Shown one piece after another: positions 37,682-47,910 of a stretch of DNA of 64,000 bases (position 1 is its first letter; each line of letters opens with the position of its first letter). Position numbers and translations under genes: made by a program. The DNA lies in the NCBI GenBank assembly GCA_044228685.1, contig JBGAUL010000016.1:29813-93812 (forward strand), given 5' to 3'. The notes under the pieces are model-generated. The model had not been told where the DNA came from. It did not search any database and saw nothing but the letters and a program-made list of their open reading frames with translations. The DNA is from JBBATK01 sp044228685. GTDB lineage: Bacteria; Bacteroidota; Ignavibacteria; Kapaibacteriales; NICIL-2.

Positions 37682-38857
37682 ATGCACGTTGCCAATCGCA
37701 TTTCCCGACTCGGAACTGAAACAGCATTTGAAGTCCTTGTTCGCGCCCGCGCTCTCGAGGCTCAAGGCAAGAACATCGTTCACCTTGAAATCGGTGAACC
37801 GGATTTCGACACACCACAGAATATTATCGATGCTGCTAAGTCGGCATTGGACAATTCATGGACGCACTATGGTCCGGCAGCAGGCTTGCCTCAGGCTCGT
37901 GAAGCCTGCGCTGCATACTTCAACAAGACTCGCGGCACGGATTTGTACAACGCTAATGAAGTCGTGATTGTACCGGGTGCTAAGCCAATCATTTTCTACT
38001 GCCTCATGGCTGTGGTGAATGAAGGCGATGAGGTTATCTACCCGAACCCTGGCTTCCCTATTTATGAATCCGTTATCAATTTCTTAGGTGCAACACCGGT
38101 TTCGCTTCCACTTCGCGAAGACAAGGAATTCCGCTTTGACGTTGCAGATCTGGAAGCACGCATTACTCCAAAGACGCGAATGTTGATTTTGAATACGCCG
38201 CAGAATCCAACCGGTGGAATTCTTACTCGTGATGATTTGAAGGCAATTGCCGAGCTCGCTGTCAAGCACGATTTCATCGTGTTCTCCGACGAGATCTATT
38301 CTCAAGTCACTTATGATGGATTCAAGCACGAAAGCATTACGCAGTTCGATGGCATGAAGGAGCGCACAATTGTGCTCGATGGTTTCTCGAAGACTTTTGC
38401 AATGACCGGATGGCGTTTGGGATATGGTCTGATGCCCGAAGAAATCGCCAAGGTTGTCGCCAAGCTCCAAACCAATTGCACCAGCTGCGCACCATCATTT
38501 ACTCAGATTGCCGGTATAGAGGCGTTGACAGATAATTCACTGCCTCGCGTGAATGAGTTTATTGCTGAATTCAAGCGTCGACGCGACGTGATCGTCAGCG
38601 GTCTCAATTCACTGCCTGGCTTCCGTTGTCATTCTCCAAAGGGCGCGTTCTACGTCTTCCCAAATATTGCTCAAACCGGCATGACTTCTCAGCAATGTGC
38701 TGACTTCATGTTGTATGAGGCAGGTGTTGCGTGTTTGAGTGGAACAGCGTTCGGCGCTGAGGGAGAAGGATTCATTCGCTTCTCCTACGCCAACAGCGTG
38801 GAGAATATTGAAGAAGCTTTGCGTCGTATGCGTCGTGCATTGGAAGCTCGCGCATAA
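37682..38857 (+). CDS. Aspartate/aromatic-type aminotransferase, class I
   Basis: PLP-dependent aminotransferase of 391 residues. The substrate and cofactor blocks are IVHLEIGEPDFDTP, NTPQNPTGGIL (Asn binding PLP), FSDEIYSQVTYDG, the Schiff-base Lys237 in LDGFSKTFAMTGWRLGYG, and the C-terminal FIRFSYANS with the substrate-carboxylate Arg. It most resembles AspC-type enzymes of subgroup I-beta/gamma; aspartate, alanine or aromatic substrates are all possible. Monocistronic, 79 bp before the CcmC-like gene. Confidence 0.9.
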   Translation: MHVANRISRLGTETAFEVLVRARALEAQGKNIVHLEIGEPDFDTPQNIIDAAKSALDNSWTHYGPAAGLPQAREACAAYFNKTRGTDLYNANEVVIVPGAKPIIFYCLMAVVNEGDEVIYPNPGFPIYESVINFLGATPVSLPLREDKEFRFDVADLEARITPKTRMLILNTPQNPTGGILTRDDLKAIAELAVKHDFIVFSDEIYSQVTYDGFKHESITQFDGMKERTIVLDGFSKTFAMTGWRLGYGLMPEEIAKVVAKLQTNCTSCAPSFTQIAGIEALTDNSLPRVNEFIAEFKRRRDVIVSGLNSLPGFRCHSPKGAFYVFPNIAQTGMTSQQCADFMLYEAGVACLSGTAFGAEGEGFIRFSYANSVENIEEALRRMRRALEARA

Positions 38858-38936
38858 GATTTGATCGAGATAATGTAATGCAGAATTGAGGCAGCCCTGC
38901 GCAAACAGGCCTGCCTCACTCACATCTTGAACTCTC

Positions 38937-39998
38937 ATGAGATTTTTATTTTATGTCGTTGGTTTGGGATTGGCGCTGGTTCTAGGACTCTATCCGAGCA
39001 TCCAGAAGCCAAGGCTGGCCATTGCAAAGTGGCTCGTGATTGTTATGATTACGGCCGTTACATACTTGAGTCTGACGCCACCAATCGTCGGCATCTTCGC
39101 CGATGCTGTTCGTGCACGCGAAATGCACTTAGCCAACACGGACATTTCCGTTCTGGTTGCACTCAACAATGTACAGCAAGCGACGCCTACAACTCTGAGC
39201 GTTCAAGATCCTGAAAATGGTCAGCCTGTTGAGCTGCAATTCGCAAACGAACAAGCGCTGCAGCAAGCATTGCGCGATGGCAGTTCCACGCAGGCACTAT
39301 TACGTGTCGTCAATTCCGGTACTCACTCGCACTTCGATGTGCTGGAAGTGCGCGGCTCACGTCCGTCGATAATTCTTCCCTACATCCCGGCCCTCGAAGA
39401 ACGCTCACGTATTATCTACTTTCACGTTCCCATGTCGTGGGTTGGATTCTTGGCCTTTGTCGTGACGCTTGTCTATTCAATCCGCTACTTGCGTCGTGCT
39501 GATTTCTTGGATGAAACCATCGCAGCATCGTCGGCAGGAATTGGAACGCTGTTTTGTGCTTTGGCTTATGTGACCGGCGCAGTATGGGCGCGTTTCAATT
39601 GGGGACACTTTTTCAATTGGGATACAAAGGAATTCAGTGTTTTGATTTTGCTCTTGATTTACGCAGCATATTTCGCGCTGAGAAGTTCGATCGATGATCC
39701 TGAACGACGCGCTCGCTTATCAAGTGTCTATGCTATTGTCTCCTGTGTTGCCGCTTTGTTTCTGCTCTTTATCGTTCCCCGCATTACAGAGAGTTTGCAT
39801 CCGGGTTCTAAGGGCGATGTGAACAGCGGTCCACTGCTGAGCACACAAGCTGACGCGATCAACACGACAAAGGCAATCATCTTTTCGACCTCACTCTCGG
39901 CATTTACTCTGCTGTACTTCTGGATTTTGAGTCTTCGAGTCCGCATTGAAGTTGTAGGCCAACGAGTACTGAAGCTACAGCAACATTCAGGTGAATAA
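38937..39998 (+). CDS. CcmC/CcsA-like cytochrome c biogenesis protein with N-terminal extension
   Basis: Heme-handling membrane protein for cytochrome c maturation, 353 residues. The core has the family block IIYFHVPMSWVGFLAFV, and the tryptophan-rich heme loop WARFNWGHFFNWDTKE, followed by helices. CcmC proteins are usually about 240 residues; here roughly 150 residues precede the core, with two N-terminal helices and a soluble segment rich in Gln and Ala (residues 60-150). Other ccm genes are not in the window. The stop lies 41 bp before the pgk start. Confidence 0.85.
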   Translation: MRFLFYVVGLGLALVLGLYPSIQKPRLAIAKWLVIVMITAVTYLSLTPPIVGIFADAVRAREMHLANTDISVLVALNNVQQATPTTLSVQDPENGQPVELQFANEQALQQALRDGSSTQALLRVVNSGTHSHFDVLEVRGSRPSIILPYIPALEERSRIIYFHVPMSWVGFLAFVVTLVYSIRYLRRADFLDETIAASSAGIGTLFCALAYVTGAVWARFNWGHFFNWDTKEFSVLILLLIYAAYFALRSSIDDPERRARLSSVYAIVSCVAALFLLFIVPRITESLHPGSKGDVNSGPLLSTQADAINTTKAIIFSTSLSAFTLLYFWILSLRVRIEVVGQRVLKLQQHSGE

Positions 39999-40038
39999 GA
40001 CAACACCAACATCTGTTTTCACTCAAACAAAAGTCACC

Positions 40039-41232
40039 ATGATCCGCTCAATTTCTGACCTCGATATTTCCGGCAAACGTGTATTAGTTCGTGTAGATTT
40101 CAATGTGCCGTTGGATGATCAACAGCACATCACTGACGATACGAGAATTCGTGAGGCACTACCAACAATTCGCTATATCATTGAGCATGGTGCATCGGCA
40201 ATACTGATGTCGCACATGGGCCGTCCAAAAGGTCGAGTCAATGCTAAATACTCACTCATCCCTGTTGCTCAGCACTTAGCACAATTACTAGCCAAGCCGG
40301 TTCAGTTTGTCGCTGATTGTCGCGGCGACATCGCTCACTCCGCTGCAGCTGCGGCTAAACCCGGTGACATATTGCTGCTCGAGAACCTCCGCTTCTATGC
40401 TGAGGAAGAACAGAACAGCGAAGAGATGAGCAAAGACTTAGCATCACTCGGAGATATGTATTGCAATGATGCTTTCGGTACCGCGCACCGCGCGCATGCA
40501 AGCACAGAGGGTGTTGCGCGCTTCTTCGAAGGACGTCGCGCCGCCGGCTTTTTGATCGCAAAGGAACTGCAGTATTTGGGTTCAGCACTGCGTGATCCTA
40601 AGCGTCCCTTTGTTGCAATTCTTGGTGGATCGAAAGTATCAGACAAGATTCAAGTCATTGCTAACCTCCTGACGATTGCCGACAAGATTGTTATCGGCGG
40701 CGGCATGGCTAACACCTTCTTCAAAGCTCAGGGACATGATGTTGGTGATTCACTATGCGAACTCGATGCAGTGCAAACCGCGAAGGACTTACTTGCTTCA
40801 GCCACCGACAAAATCGTACTCCCCATTGACGCTGTAATTGCCGACGCATTTGATGCCGCGGCGAACACACAGGTTGTTGCCGTTGATGCTGTTCCCGCAG
40901 GCTGGCGCATCCTCGATATCGGCCCGGCCACTGTGCAGAAGTTTGACGCGTTGATTGAATCCGCTTCAACCATCGTATGGAACGGTCCGATGGGTGTATT
41001 CGAAATGCCTGCATTCAACAAAGGAACTTTTGCCATTGCACAATCGATGGCAAATGCGACGGCTAAGGGTGCGATCAGTATCGTTGGTGGCGGTGATTCG
41101 GCTGCTGCGATAACACAAGCCGGACTGCAGGACAAGGTCAGTCATGTCTCGACCGGCGGCGGCGCATCTCTTGAATTCTTAGAAGGCAAGAAACTTCCCG
41201 GTATCGAGATTTTGAACGAAAGCATTGCCTGA
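40039..41232 (+). CDS. pgk: Phosphoglycerate kinase
   Basis: Glycolytic enzyme that forms ATP and 3-phosphoglycerate from 1,3-bisphosphoglycerate. N-terminal blocks RVLVRVDFNVPLDD, LMSHMGRPKG and the HRAHAST loop bind phosphoglycerate; C-terminal ILGGSKVSDKI, WNGPMGVFE and VGGGDSAAAI bind nucleotide. The frame opens at GTG 39991 within the CcmC-like gene, but ATG 40039 (MIRSISDLD) gives 397 residues, the family length. Likely on the same transcript as the upstream gene. Confidence 0.96.
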   Translation: MIRSISDLDISGKRVLVRVDFNVPLDDQQHITDDTRIREALPTIRYIIEHGASAILMSHMGRPKGRVNAKYSLIPVAQHLAQLLAKPVQFVADCRGDIAHSAAAAAKPGDILLLENLRFYAEEEQNSEEMSKDLASLGDMYCNDAFGTAHRAHASTEGVARFFEGRRAAGFLIAKELQYLGSALRDPKRPFVAILGGSKVSDKIQVIANLLTIADKIVIGGGMANTFFKAQGHDVGDSLCELDAVQTAKDLLASATDKIVLPIDAVIADAFDAAANTQVVAVDAVPAGWRILDIGPATVQKFDALIESASTIVWNGPMGVFEMPAFNKGTFAIAQSMANATAKGAISIVGGGDSAAAITQAGLQDKVSHVSTGGGASLEFLEGKKLPGIEILNESIA

Positions 41233-41359
41233 GATTGAGTTTGTAGAGACGAGGTCGATGAATCGCCTATCGCGACTCGAGCATCAAAAACTGTCGATCT
41301 CAACACTTCAACAACAAGAAGAACGTCACTAGGCAAGTACACGAATAGCATCACAACTA

Positions 41360-42277
41360 ATGGCAGCACAATTTTCCCGACCGGGTGCATTTTCACTGGT
41401 TCCTCCAATGATCAAAACATTGATTGGAATCAACGTTATCGTCTTCATTGCCACCGCTTTGATTTTACCATCATTAAGCTGGGGCGACGAGAGTCTCATG
41501 TTGGTTTTCGAACGAACATTTGCTTTAATGCCGGTTAACAGCAGTCACTTTTATCCTTATTGGCAGCTGATAACATACCAGTTCATGCACGGCGGTATAT
41601 CTCACTTGTTCTTCAACATGCTTGCTCTATGGATGTTTGGATCTGAACTCGAACAACTCTGGGGCTCGCAACGATTTTTGATTTACTATTTGTTGTGTGG
41701 ACTCGGCGGCGGCGCATTGCACTTGTGGGTTGACGCATCGGTGCCGACAATTGGTGCTTCCGGTGCTATCATGGGTGTACTTGCAGCTTTTGGTATGAGC
41801 TTTCCAAACCGTCCCGTTATGATGTTTCCTCTCTTCATACCCATTCCCGCAAAGTTCTTTGTGCTCATCTACGCTTTGATTGATTTGTATTCCGGATTTA
41901 GCGGATCAAGCGATGGCGTGGCGCACTTTGCGCACGTCGGTGGCGCGATCACCGGAGTTCTCTTGTTGAAGTTTGGTGATAAGGTTGGAATATTTGATGC
42001 GGCATCTCGTCTCATGAACAGCGCTCGAGAAGGCGTTGCATCGAGAGATCACACAGGACGTAAAGTTGTAGAAGTACGCTATCGTGATGTTAGTTCTGCT
42101 CAAAGCGTAGGCAGCCAACGCATGTTCCATGGTGCTTCGTTCTTTCACAAAGGCGAACACATTACCGAAGATGTGGTTAATGGAATTCTAGACAAGATTA
42201 GTGCGAGCGGTTACGATTCTCTATCGCAACGAGAAAAGGATATTCTGATAGAGATCTCCCGTCGCATGAATGCATAA
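41360..42277 (+). CDS. Rhomboid family intramembrane serine protease
   Basis: Six-helix membrane protease of 305 residues. Catalytic Ser134 is in TIGASGAIMG and catalytic His192 in FAHVGGAITG; MHGGISHLFFNM supplies the oxyanion His/Asn. A cytosolic extension of about 95 residues follows the last helix (RKVVEVRYRDVSS ... YDSLSQREKDILIEISRRMN), a conserved tail seen in rhomboids of this lineage. Substrates unknown. Confidence 0.92.
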   Translation: MAAQFSRPGAFSLVPPMIKTLIGINVIVFIATALILPSLSWGDESLMLVFERTFALMPVNSSHFYPYWQLITYQFMHGGISHLFFNMLALWMFGSELEQLWGSQRFLIYYLLCGLGGGALHLWVDASVPTIGASGAIMGVLAAFGMSFPNRPVMMFPLFIPIPAKFFVLIYALIDLYSGFSGSSDGVAHFAHVGGAITGVLLLKFGDKVGIFDAASRLMNSAREGVASRDHTGRKVVEVRYRDVSSAQSVGSQRMFHGASFFHKGEHITEDVVNGILDKISASGYDSLSQREKDILIEISRRMNA

Positions 42278-42334
42278 CACATTATTTTGAACCTCAGAAC
42301 GTAGATAACAATCAGACCTCAATACACGCCCGAT

Positions 42335-43489
42335 ATGAACGTCGATCTTCCAATTCTTCAAACAACAAATGCTTCGAGTGAGCAGCCTATGGCGGTAGCT
42401 CCCTTCAGACGCCGTAAGAGTCGTCAAGTAATGGTTGGCAATGTTCCGGTTGGCGGAAGCGCACCTGTGTCCGTGCAAACGATGACCAAGACCAAAACGG
42501 CTGACGTCGCCGCCACAGTGGCTCAGGTACAGCGTTGTGCCGAGCTTGGCGCAGACATCGTCCGCATCACAGTCAATGAATGGGAAGCTGCTGAGGCAAT
42601 GACAGAGATCATGAAACAGGTCACTGTTCCGATCGTCGCCGACATTCACTTCAACCACGTTTTTGCGCTGAAGTCAATTGAAGCCGGTGTCAATGCGGTT
42701 CGCTTGAATCCTGGCAACATCGGTTCTCGTGATAGAATCAAAGAAGTTCTGACGCGAGCAAAAGAGCGCTCGATTCCAATTCGTATTGGCGTCAATAGCG
42801 GTTCGCTTGAGGCAGACATTCTTGAGAAGCATGGTTATCCTACGGCGCAGGCATTGTTTGAAAGTGCAATGCGTCACGTAGAGATCTCTCAAGATTTTGG
42901 TTTTGATGATCTGGTCATTAGCGTGAAGTCAACCGACGTTCGCTTGATGATCGAAGCTTATCGTCTTATTGCTGAGCGCACTGACTTTCCTCTGCACCTT
43001 GGTGTGACAGAAGCCGGTACAATTCGCGTTGGCACTATCAAGTCGAGTGTTGGTATCGGAACGCTGCTTGCAGAAGGAATTGGAGATACCATTCGCGTAT
43101 CACTGACTGATGAACCGGAGAATGAAGTTGAAGTTGGAAAAGAAATTCTTCGTTCGCTCGGACTAGCTCAACGCTCAGTTGAGATTATCTCATGTCCTAC
43201 ATGTGGTCGTTTAGAAGTTGACCTCTTCAGCATCACCAATGCTATTGAAGAACGCGTTAAAGGCTTGAAGAAGCCAGTCAAGGTTGCGCTACTAGGATGT
43301 GTAGTTAATGGTCCTGGCGAAGCTAGCGAAGCAGATATCGGTATTGCCGCCGGTAAAGGTGTTGGTATCCTCTATCGTAAGGGCATAGTAGTACGACGGG
43401 TCAAAGAAGAAGAAATCATTGACGCCGTCGTACAAGAGATCATGGATTTTGTTCCGGAAGAATCATCTGTAGCAGAACATCTTCCGTAA
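42335..43489 (+). CDS. ispG: 4-hydroxy-3-methylbut-2-enyl diphosphate synthase
   Basis: Iron-sulfur enzyme of the MEP isoprenoid pathway, converting MEcPP to HMBPP. The N-terminal TIM barrel has VSVQTMTKTKTADV, IVADIHFNH and VRLNPGNIG. The [4Fe-4S] ligands are Cys287 and Cys290 (SCPTCGRLE), Cys322 (LLGCVVNGPGE) and Glu329, with spacing identical to the bacterial family. Length 384 fits the short bacterial form without the insert domain. The terminator at 43547 ends the transcript. Confidence 0.96.
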   Translation: MNVDLPILQTTNASSEQPMAVAPFRRRKSRQVMVGNVPVGGSAPVSVQTMTKTKTADVAATVAQVQRCAELGADIVRITVNEWEAAEAMTEIMKQVTVPIVADIHFNHVFALKSIEAGVNAVRLNPGNIGSRDRIKEVLTRAKERSIPIRIGVNSGSLEADILEKHGYPTAQALFESAMRHVEISQDFGFDDLVISVKSTDVRLMIEAYRLIAERTDFPLHLGVTEAGTIRVGTIKSSVGIGTLLAEGIGDTIRVSLTDEPENEVEVGKEILRSLGLAQRSVEIISCPTCGRLEVDLFSITNAIEERVKGLKKPVKVALLGCVVNGPGEASEADIGIAAGKGVGILYRKGIVVRRVKEEEIIDAVVQEIMDFVPEESSVAEHLP

Positions 43490-43546
43490 ATTGCACTTGA
43501 GTTGAGCAGTATTCTCTCCCCTGAATGCTGCGTTATGATGCTCAGA

Positions 43547-43580
43547 CCTGATGCGACCCCTATGCATCGGGTTTTTTTTT
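43547..43580 (+). terminator. Terminator after ispG
   Basis: CCTGATGC and GCATCGGG pair (one T-G) around a 9-nt loop, followed by at least eight Ts. Confidence 0.88.
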
Positions 43581-43586
43581 GCTCTT

Positions 43587-44297
43587 TTACTTCCAGCCAA
43601 AGGTAACGCCGGCATTGAGGGTCAGATAATTCTTGTCTTTTTCAAGACCCGTCTTGCCGATGAGATTGGCCATATGATATCGCACATCAAGATTGACGGC
43701 GACGAGGGCAAAGTTGAACATCATGCCGGCACCAAAAGCGGCGCCAACTCGACTGTCAACCGGAGCAGTGTCTAGATTAAGAGGAATGCTTGGTCCTCCA
43801 GTTGGATAATCCACAGTAGAGCTGATGTAATTGTACTGCAACTCTCCGCTGACATAAGGGCTTATCATGGAGTGGAATACCACATAATCGAGTCCAACAC
43901 TAATTGGAATAATATTCTGAACCGATGTCAACGTGACGACGCTTTGTCCGGTTGCAGTATCTACCACAGAGAGCGGAGTTTGCGGAAATCGAGAGAATCC
44001 AATTCCTGCATCGAACTGAAAGCTCTCACCAAGTGGGTAACGCAAACGAGCGCTGAGATCGTATCCGATATTAGACGACTCGTGGATTAAACCCCAAATG
44101 TCTTTCTTCCCATCCGAAACGCGATTGGTGTTGTACACGTCTGCGATCTGATCGTTAGGCGTTGCAAGACCGGCAGAAATCGTGATCGACGACTGAGCAT
44201 GCGCTTGATTTGAAGCCAACAGAACCATTAAAGCGCTTAACACAACAGCGGCACCAAAGCGATACATACGCAGTGGTTTTTTCTCTAACGTCTTCAT
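43587..44297 (-). CDS. Outer-membrane beta-barrel protein
   Basis: Predicted exported protein of 236 residues. The signal peptide ends near AHAQS (residue 35). The mature part alternates polar and hydrophobic residues in about eight strands (ITISAGLATP, YDLSARLRYPL, FQFDAGIGFSRF, ISPYVSGELQYNYI, AVNLDVRYHM) and ends in a strand with terminal Trp-Lys, the usual barrel ending. Function unknown. AGGAG precedes the ATG. It is divergent from the OmpA-like gene at 44491, whose N-terminus is also a barrel. Confidence 0.72.
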   Translation of the reverse strand: MKTLEKKPLRMYRFGAAVVLSALMVLLASNQAHAQSSITISAGLATPNDQIADVYNTNRVSDGKKDIWGLIHESSNIGYDLSARLRYPLGESFQFDAGIGFSRFPQTPLSVVDTATGQSVVTLTSVQNIIPISVGLDYVVFHSMISPYVSGELQYNYISSTVDYPTGGPSIPLNLDTAPVDSRVGAAFGAGMMFNFALVAVNLDVRYHMANLIGKTGLEKDKNYLTLNAGVTFGWK

Positions 44298-44490
44298 AGC
44301 GAGCTCCTATAATTTCTTAACAAATCGTTTCTACACCAACTGACGACAAATTCCGTCTTTTGTTTGACCCGAGTAACAACTATTTCTAAATGATCAGACT
44401 GACGTCGCGTCACTTTGGTTTAGTTGTGGGTGTTTATCGTAAATTGCAAGCCCGTAGAAACAGCAGCAGTTTCAATTTTAGCTATATATT

Positions 44491-46410
44491 ATGAAAAACG
44501 CTCTTCGTCTGAGTGCTCTACTCGTTTGCCTTAGCACTTTTTTAAATGCCCAGACGACGCCACCGGTGTCGATAGGCTTGCACGGAGGATTGAATCTCAA
44601 TTTTCCGTCTGCCGCATTCCCTACCCCGCAGCCCGGCAACGCGCCATATTTCAATTCCTCATCAATGGGATTGGGTGCAGCTATTGGAGCGATTCTCGAC
44701 TATCCTCTTTCGCCTGATTGGGGTCTTGGTGCTCGTATCGCATACAATCACCTCAATGGAAATCTCTTTGGGAATTACACCAGCGCAAATCTCAGTGTAC
44801 ACGATACCATAAGTCCATCGGCACCTGTTGTTGAAATCACACCGGTGGTCAACTTCAGACATCTCATTCCCATTGACAACATAAATGTCATTGCCGGATT
44901 TGAGTTTGGCATCCCAATGTCTCCTTCATACGACAAGACAGGCGACTCCGTAATCACCGGCTCTTCACCGCAACCACGTACGCCTATTTCCAACGCCGGT
45001 GTTGCTGATCCAACCATGCGCATTGCTCTTGTTGCAGGCATCGGTTACGATTTCCCAATGTCAGGATTCCACATTCAACCTGAGATCAGCATTCGTTTCC
45101 CTTTCACAAAGGTTTCCTCCAATGCGCAGTTTGATTCTTGGTCAATTCCGCAGTTGCGCCTTGGTATCAACTTGACCGCAGACCTGGCGTCGAAAACAAA
45201 GAAGGAAGAAGTTGAGCAGACTCCATTTGTTGAGCCAAGTATCAAGCGCGTTGTATCGTACAATGAGAAGGGTGACACAGTAGATGTCAATAAACTGCGC
45301 GTCGAAGACATTCAGTATTCTGAGCTGTATCCACTCGTGCCTTATGTCTTTTTCAGCCAGAATGGCACAAAGACAGACACCGCTTTGGTCATTCCTACAA
45401 AGCGTGAAACAGGTGATGCTTCTGATTACACAACACTGAACGACGCAGTGAAAGTCAATCTCAGCATCCTCGATCTCATCTGCCTACGCATGAAAAAGTT
45501 CGAGTCGGCTCGTTTAAGCATTATTGGAACCAACGACGGCAAGTCGGAAATCAAGTCAAAAGACCTTTCGAAGCAACGTGCAGACGCAGTCAAGAACTAC
45601 CTAGTCAATTGTGGTATTGCCGCAGAACGTTTGGATGTAAGCTCACGTGATTTGCCGGAAAAAGCATCAAGCTCCACAGTGCCGGATGGTCAAGCAGAAA
45701 ACAGACGCGTTGAGTTCCACTGCGATGTTCCCGACATCCTCTCTCCCGTCGTTTCAAAGCAAGAAATGGAACGACTTGCCGATCCGGATCTCGTCGAGTT
45801 TATTCCGGAAGCAAAATCTTCCGATCCGATCTCGTCATGGAAGCTTGAGCTCATGCAAGCCGGACGTGTACTTCGCAATTTTTCAGGCATCGGTGATGTT
45901 CGTCCGGTGCGTTGGGCAATCCGTCCAAGCGAGTTATCCGACAAACAAGTTCCTATCGATTACACCTACACTGTCGAGAACTCTCGCGGCGTAAAGAAGA
46001 GCTTCAATGGTTCACTCAGCGTTGATTATCTCAGCTCACTCAAGAAGAAGCAAGAAAAGCTTGCAGATAGAACAATCGATAAGTTCAGTTTGATACTCTT
46101 TGATTTTGATAAGGACGTTATCACACCTGACAACCAGCGCATCCTCGAACAAAAGGTTCTTCCTGCAATCAAGTTCAACTCGGTTGTAAAGATTTTCGGA
46201 TTTACTGATCGCATTGGCGATGACAAGTACAATCGCGAATTGTCGCTGCGTCGCGCTCGCGCAACCATGGAAGCTCTCCAAGCCAAAATGAAAGATGTGA
46301 AGTTTGAAGTTTACGGTTTGGGTGAAACCAAGGAACTGTTCGACAATGAGTTGGCTCTTGGTCGTCAGCTCAACAGAACTGTGCAGATCATCGTCGAAAC
46401 TCCACGCTAG
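44491..46410 (+). CDS. OmpA-like protein: beta-barrel plus two OmpA domains (copy 1)
   Basis: Outer-membrane protein of 639 residues. A signal peptide (MKNALRLSALLVCLSTFLNA) precedes a barrel of about 200 residues starting VSIGLHGGLNLNF. Two peptidoglycan-binding OmpA-type modules follow: one around 300-415 with DLSKQRADAVKNYLVNCGI and ENRRVEFHC, and a second at the C-terminus with LILFDFDKDVITPDNQRIL, GFTDRIGDDKYNRELSLRRA and NRTVQIIV. The same two-module plan recurs in the gene at 52291. It should anchor the outer membrane to the cell wall. Confidence 0.88.
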   Translation: MKNALRLSALLVCLSTFLNAQTTPPVSIGLHGGLNLNFPSAAFPTPQPGNAPYFNSSSMGLGAAIGAILDYPLSPDWGLGARIAYNHLNGNLFGNYTSANLSVHDTISPSAPVVEITPVVNFRHLIPIDNINVIAGFEFGIPMSPSYDKTGDSVITGSSPQPRTPISNAGVADPTMRIALVAGIGYDFPMSGFHIQPEISIRFPFTKVSSNAQFDSWSIPQLRLGINLTADLASKTKKEEVEQTPFVEPSIKRVVSYNEKGDTVDVNKLRVEDIQYSELYPLVPYVFFSQNGTKTDTALVIPTKRETGDASDYTTLNDAVKVNLSILDLICLRMKKFESARLSIIGTNDGKSEIKSKDLSKQRADAVKNYLVNCGIAAERLDVSSRDLPEKASSSTVPDGQAENRRVEFHCDVPDILSPVVSKQEMERLADPDLVEFIPEAKSSDPISSWKLELMQAGRVLRNFSGIGDVRPVRWAIRPSELSDKQVPIDYTYTVENSRGVKKSFNGSLSVDYLSSLKKKQEKLADRTIDKFSLILFDFDKDVITPDNQRILEQKVLPAIKFNSVVKIFGFTDRIGDDKYNRELSLRRARATMEALQAKMKDVKFEVYGLGETKELFDNELALGRQLNRTVQIIVETPR

Positions 46411-46462
46411 TACTTGGCAGCTTCGGCTTGAAATACTACTCGAATAAAGCTGAACTGCTTGT

Positions 46463-47836
46463 ATGATTGCTCATGAAATTTCTCCGGAACTGCGCACTCG
46501 TCTGACAACGATGAGTGCGCAGAGTCCATCCCTCTTTTGGTTTCGACGCGACTTACGACTCACTGATAACCACGGTCTGTTAGAAGCATTATCCAACTCT
46601 GCATCTGTCCTCCCGATTTTTATCTTCGATCGCAGCATCCTCGATGACTGCTCCAATCAAGCAGATGCACGCGTCAGTTTTATCCATCAACAACTGACTC
46701 GACTCAATAAGGAACTCCAGGCCTGCGGCTCTTCGCTGCTCGTGTTGTATGGCACTCCACTCGCATGCTTGCAAGAGCTTGTGTCCATAGTACAACCAAA
46801 AGCGCTCTACACCAATCATGACTACGAGCCCTACGCCATATCGCGTGATGCGGAAGTAGCAAAATGGCTGAAGTCCACAGGGGTTGAATTCCATAGCTTT
46901 AAAGACCAAGTTATGTGCGAATACGACGAGGTTTTAAAAGCCGATGGAACGCCGTACACAGTCTTTACTCCCTACTCAAAAGTGTGGCGAAAGCTGGTAC
47001 AAGAAGACGCAATCCCGCACTATCCAAGTGAGAAATACGCGCACAAGTATGTTGAGTGCAGTTCTTTGCCCATGCCCAGCTTGTCCGACATTGGATTTGA
47101 GCAATCTCGAATTCACATACCCGAGTGGAAAGCAGATGTTGAGTTGATTCGACACTATGCAGAAACGCGCAACATTCCTGCCCTTGCGACCTCGGGAGTG
47201 GGTATTGTACTACGCTTCGGCACGCATAGCGTTCGAGAGATCGTTCGCACCGCCTTTCAGCACAACGACGCTTGGCTCAATGAGCTGATTTGGCGAGAGT
47301 TCTTTATGAGCATACTCCGACACTATCCGCGGGTCGTTCAATCTTGCTTCAAGACGCAGTATGAGGCAATACCCTGGAGAGATGATGATGAAGGATTTGA
47401 GCGCTGGTCTAAGGGAGAGACCGGTTACGATATTGTTGATGCCGGCATGCGACAATTGAACTCGACCGGTTGGATGCATAATCGTGTACGCATGATCGTT
47501 GCAAGCTTTCTCTGCAAACACTTGCTCATTGATTGGCGTCGAGGCGAGGCATATTTCGCCGAAAAACTGATCGACTTCGAATTGTCATCGAACAACGGCA
47601 ACTGGCAATGGAGTGCCGGCTGTGGTTGCGATGCTGCTCCCTATTTCAGGGTGTTTAATCCTGACGAACAGACTCGAAAATTTGATCCTGAAGGACGATA
47701 TCTACGACAATGGCTGTCGGTCGATGAGATCGGAATGCGTCCACGGATTGTCGAACACGCCGCTGCTCGTCAACGAGCACTCGATGTGTACAAGAAAGCG
47801 CTTGAGCAAAGCCGTGGCACTGAACGACCGTCCTAA
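46463..47836 (+). CDS. phrB: Deoxyribodipyrimidine photolyase
   Basis: Light-driven repair of cyclobutane pyrimidine dimers, 457 residues. The N-terminal photolyase domain starts SLFWFRRDLRLTDNHGL; the FAD domain contains RFGTHSVREI, NELIWREFFM, GYDIVDAGMRQLNSTGWMHNR and NNGNWQWSAGCG, the hallmark of class I CPD photolyases. ATG 46463 gives 16 residues more than the alternative ATG 46511 (MSAQSPS), which starts closer to the domain. Monocistronic or joined with nadE, 74 bp downstream. Confidence 0.93.
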   Translation: MIAHEISPELRTRLTTMSAQSPSLFWFRRDLRLTDNHGLLEALSNSASVLPIFIFDRSILDDCSNQADARVSFIHQQLTRLNKELQACGSSLLVLYGTPLACLQELVSIVQPKALYTNHDYEPYAISRDAEVAKWLKSTGVEFHSFKDQVMCEYDEVLKADGTPYTVFTPYSKVWRKLVQEDAIPHYPSEKYAHKYVECSSLPMPSLSDIGFEQSRIHIPEWKADVELIRHYAETRNIPALATSGVGIVLRFGTHSVREIVRTAFQHNDAWLNELIWREFFMSILRHYPRVVQSCFKTQYEAIPWRDDDEGFERWSKGETGYDIVDAGMRQLNSTGWMHNRVRMIVASFLCKHLLIDWRRGEAYFAEKLIDFELSSNNGNWQWSAGCGCDAAPYFRVFNPDEQTRKFDPEGRYLRQWLSVDEIGMRPRIVEHAAARQRALDVYKKALEQSRGTERPS

Positions 47837-47910
47837 TTCGTCACTGAGCTCGATGCCACTGAAGTCTGACCCTAATTTTCTTAGTTTAGTCGCAACTCAC
47901 GAGATCAACT

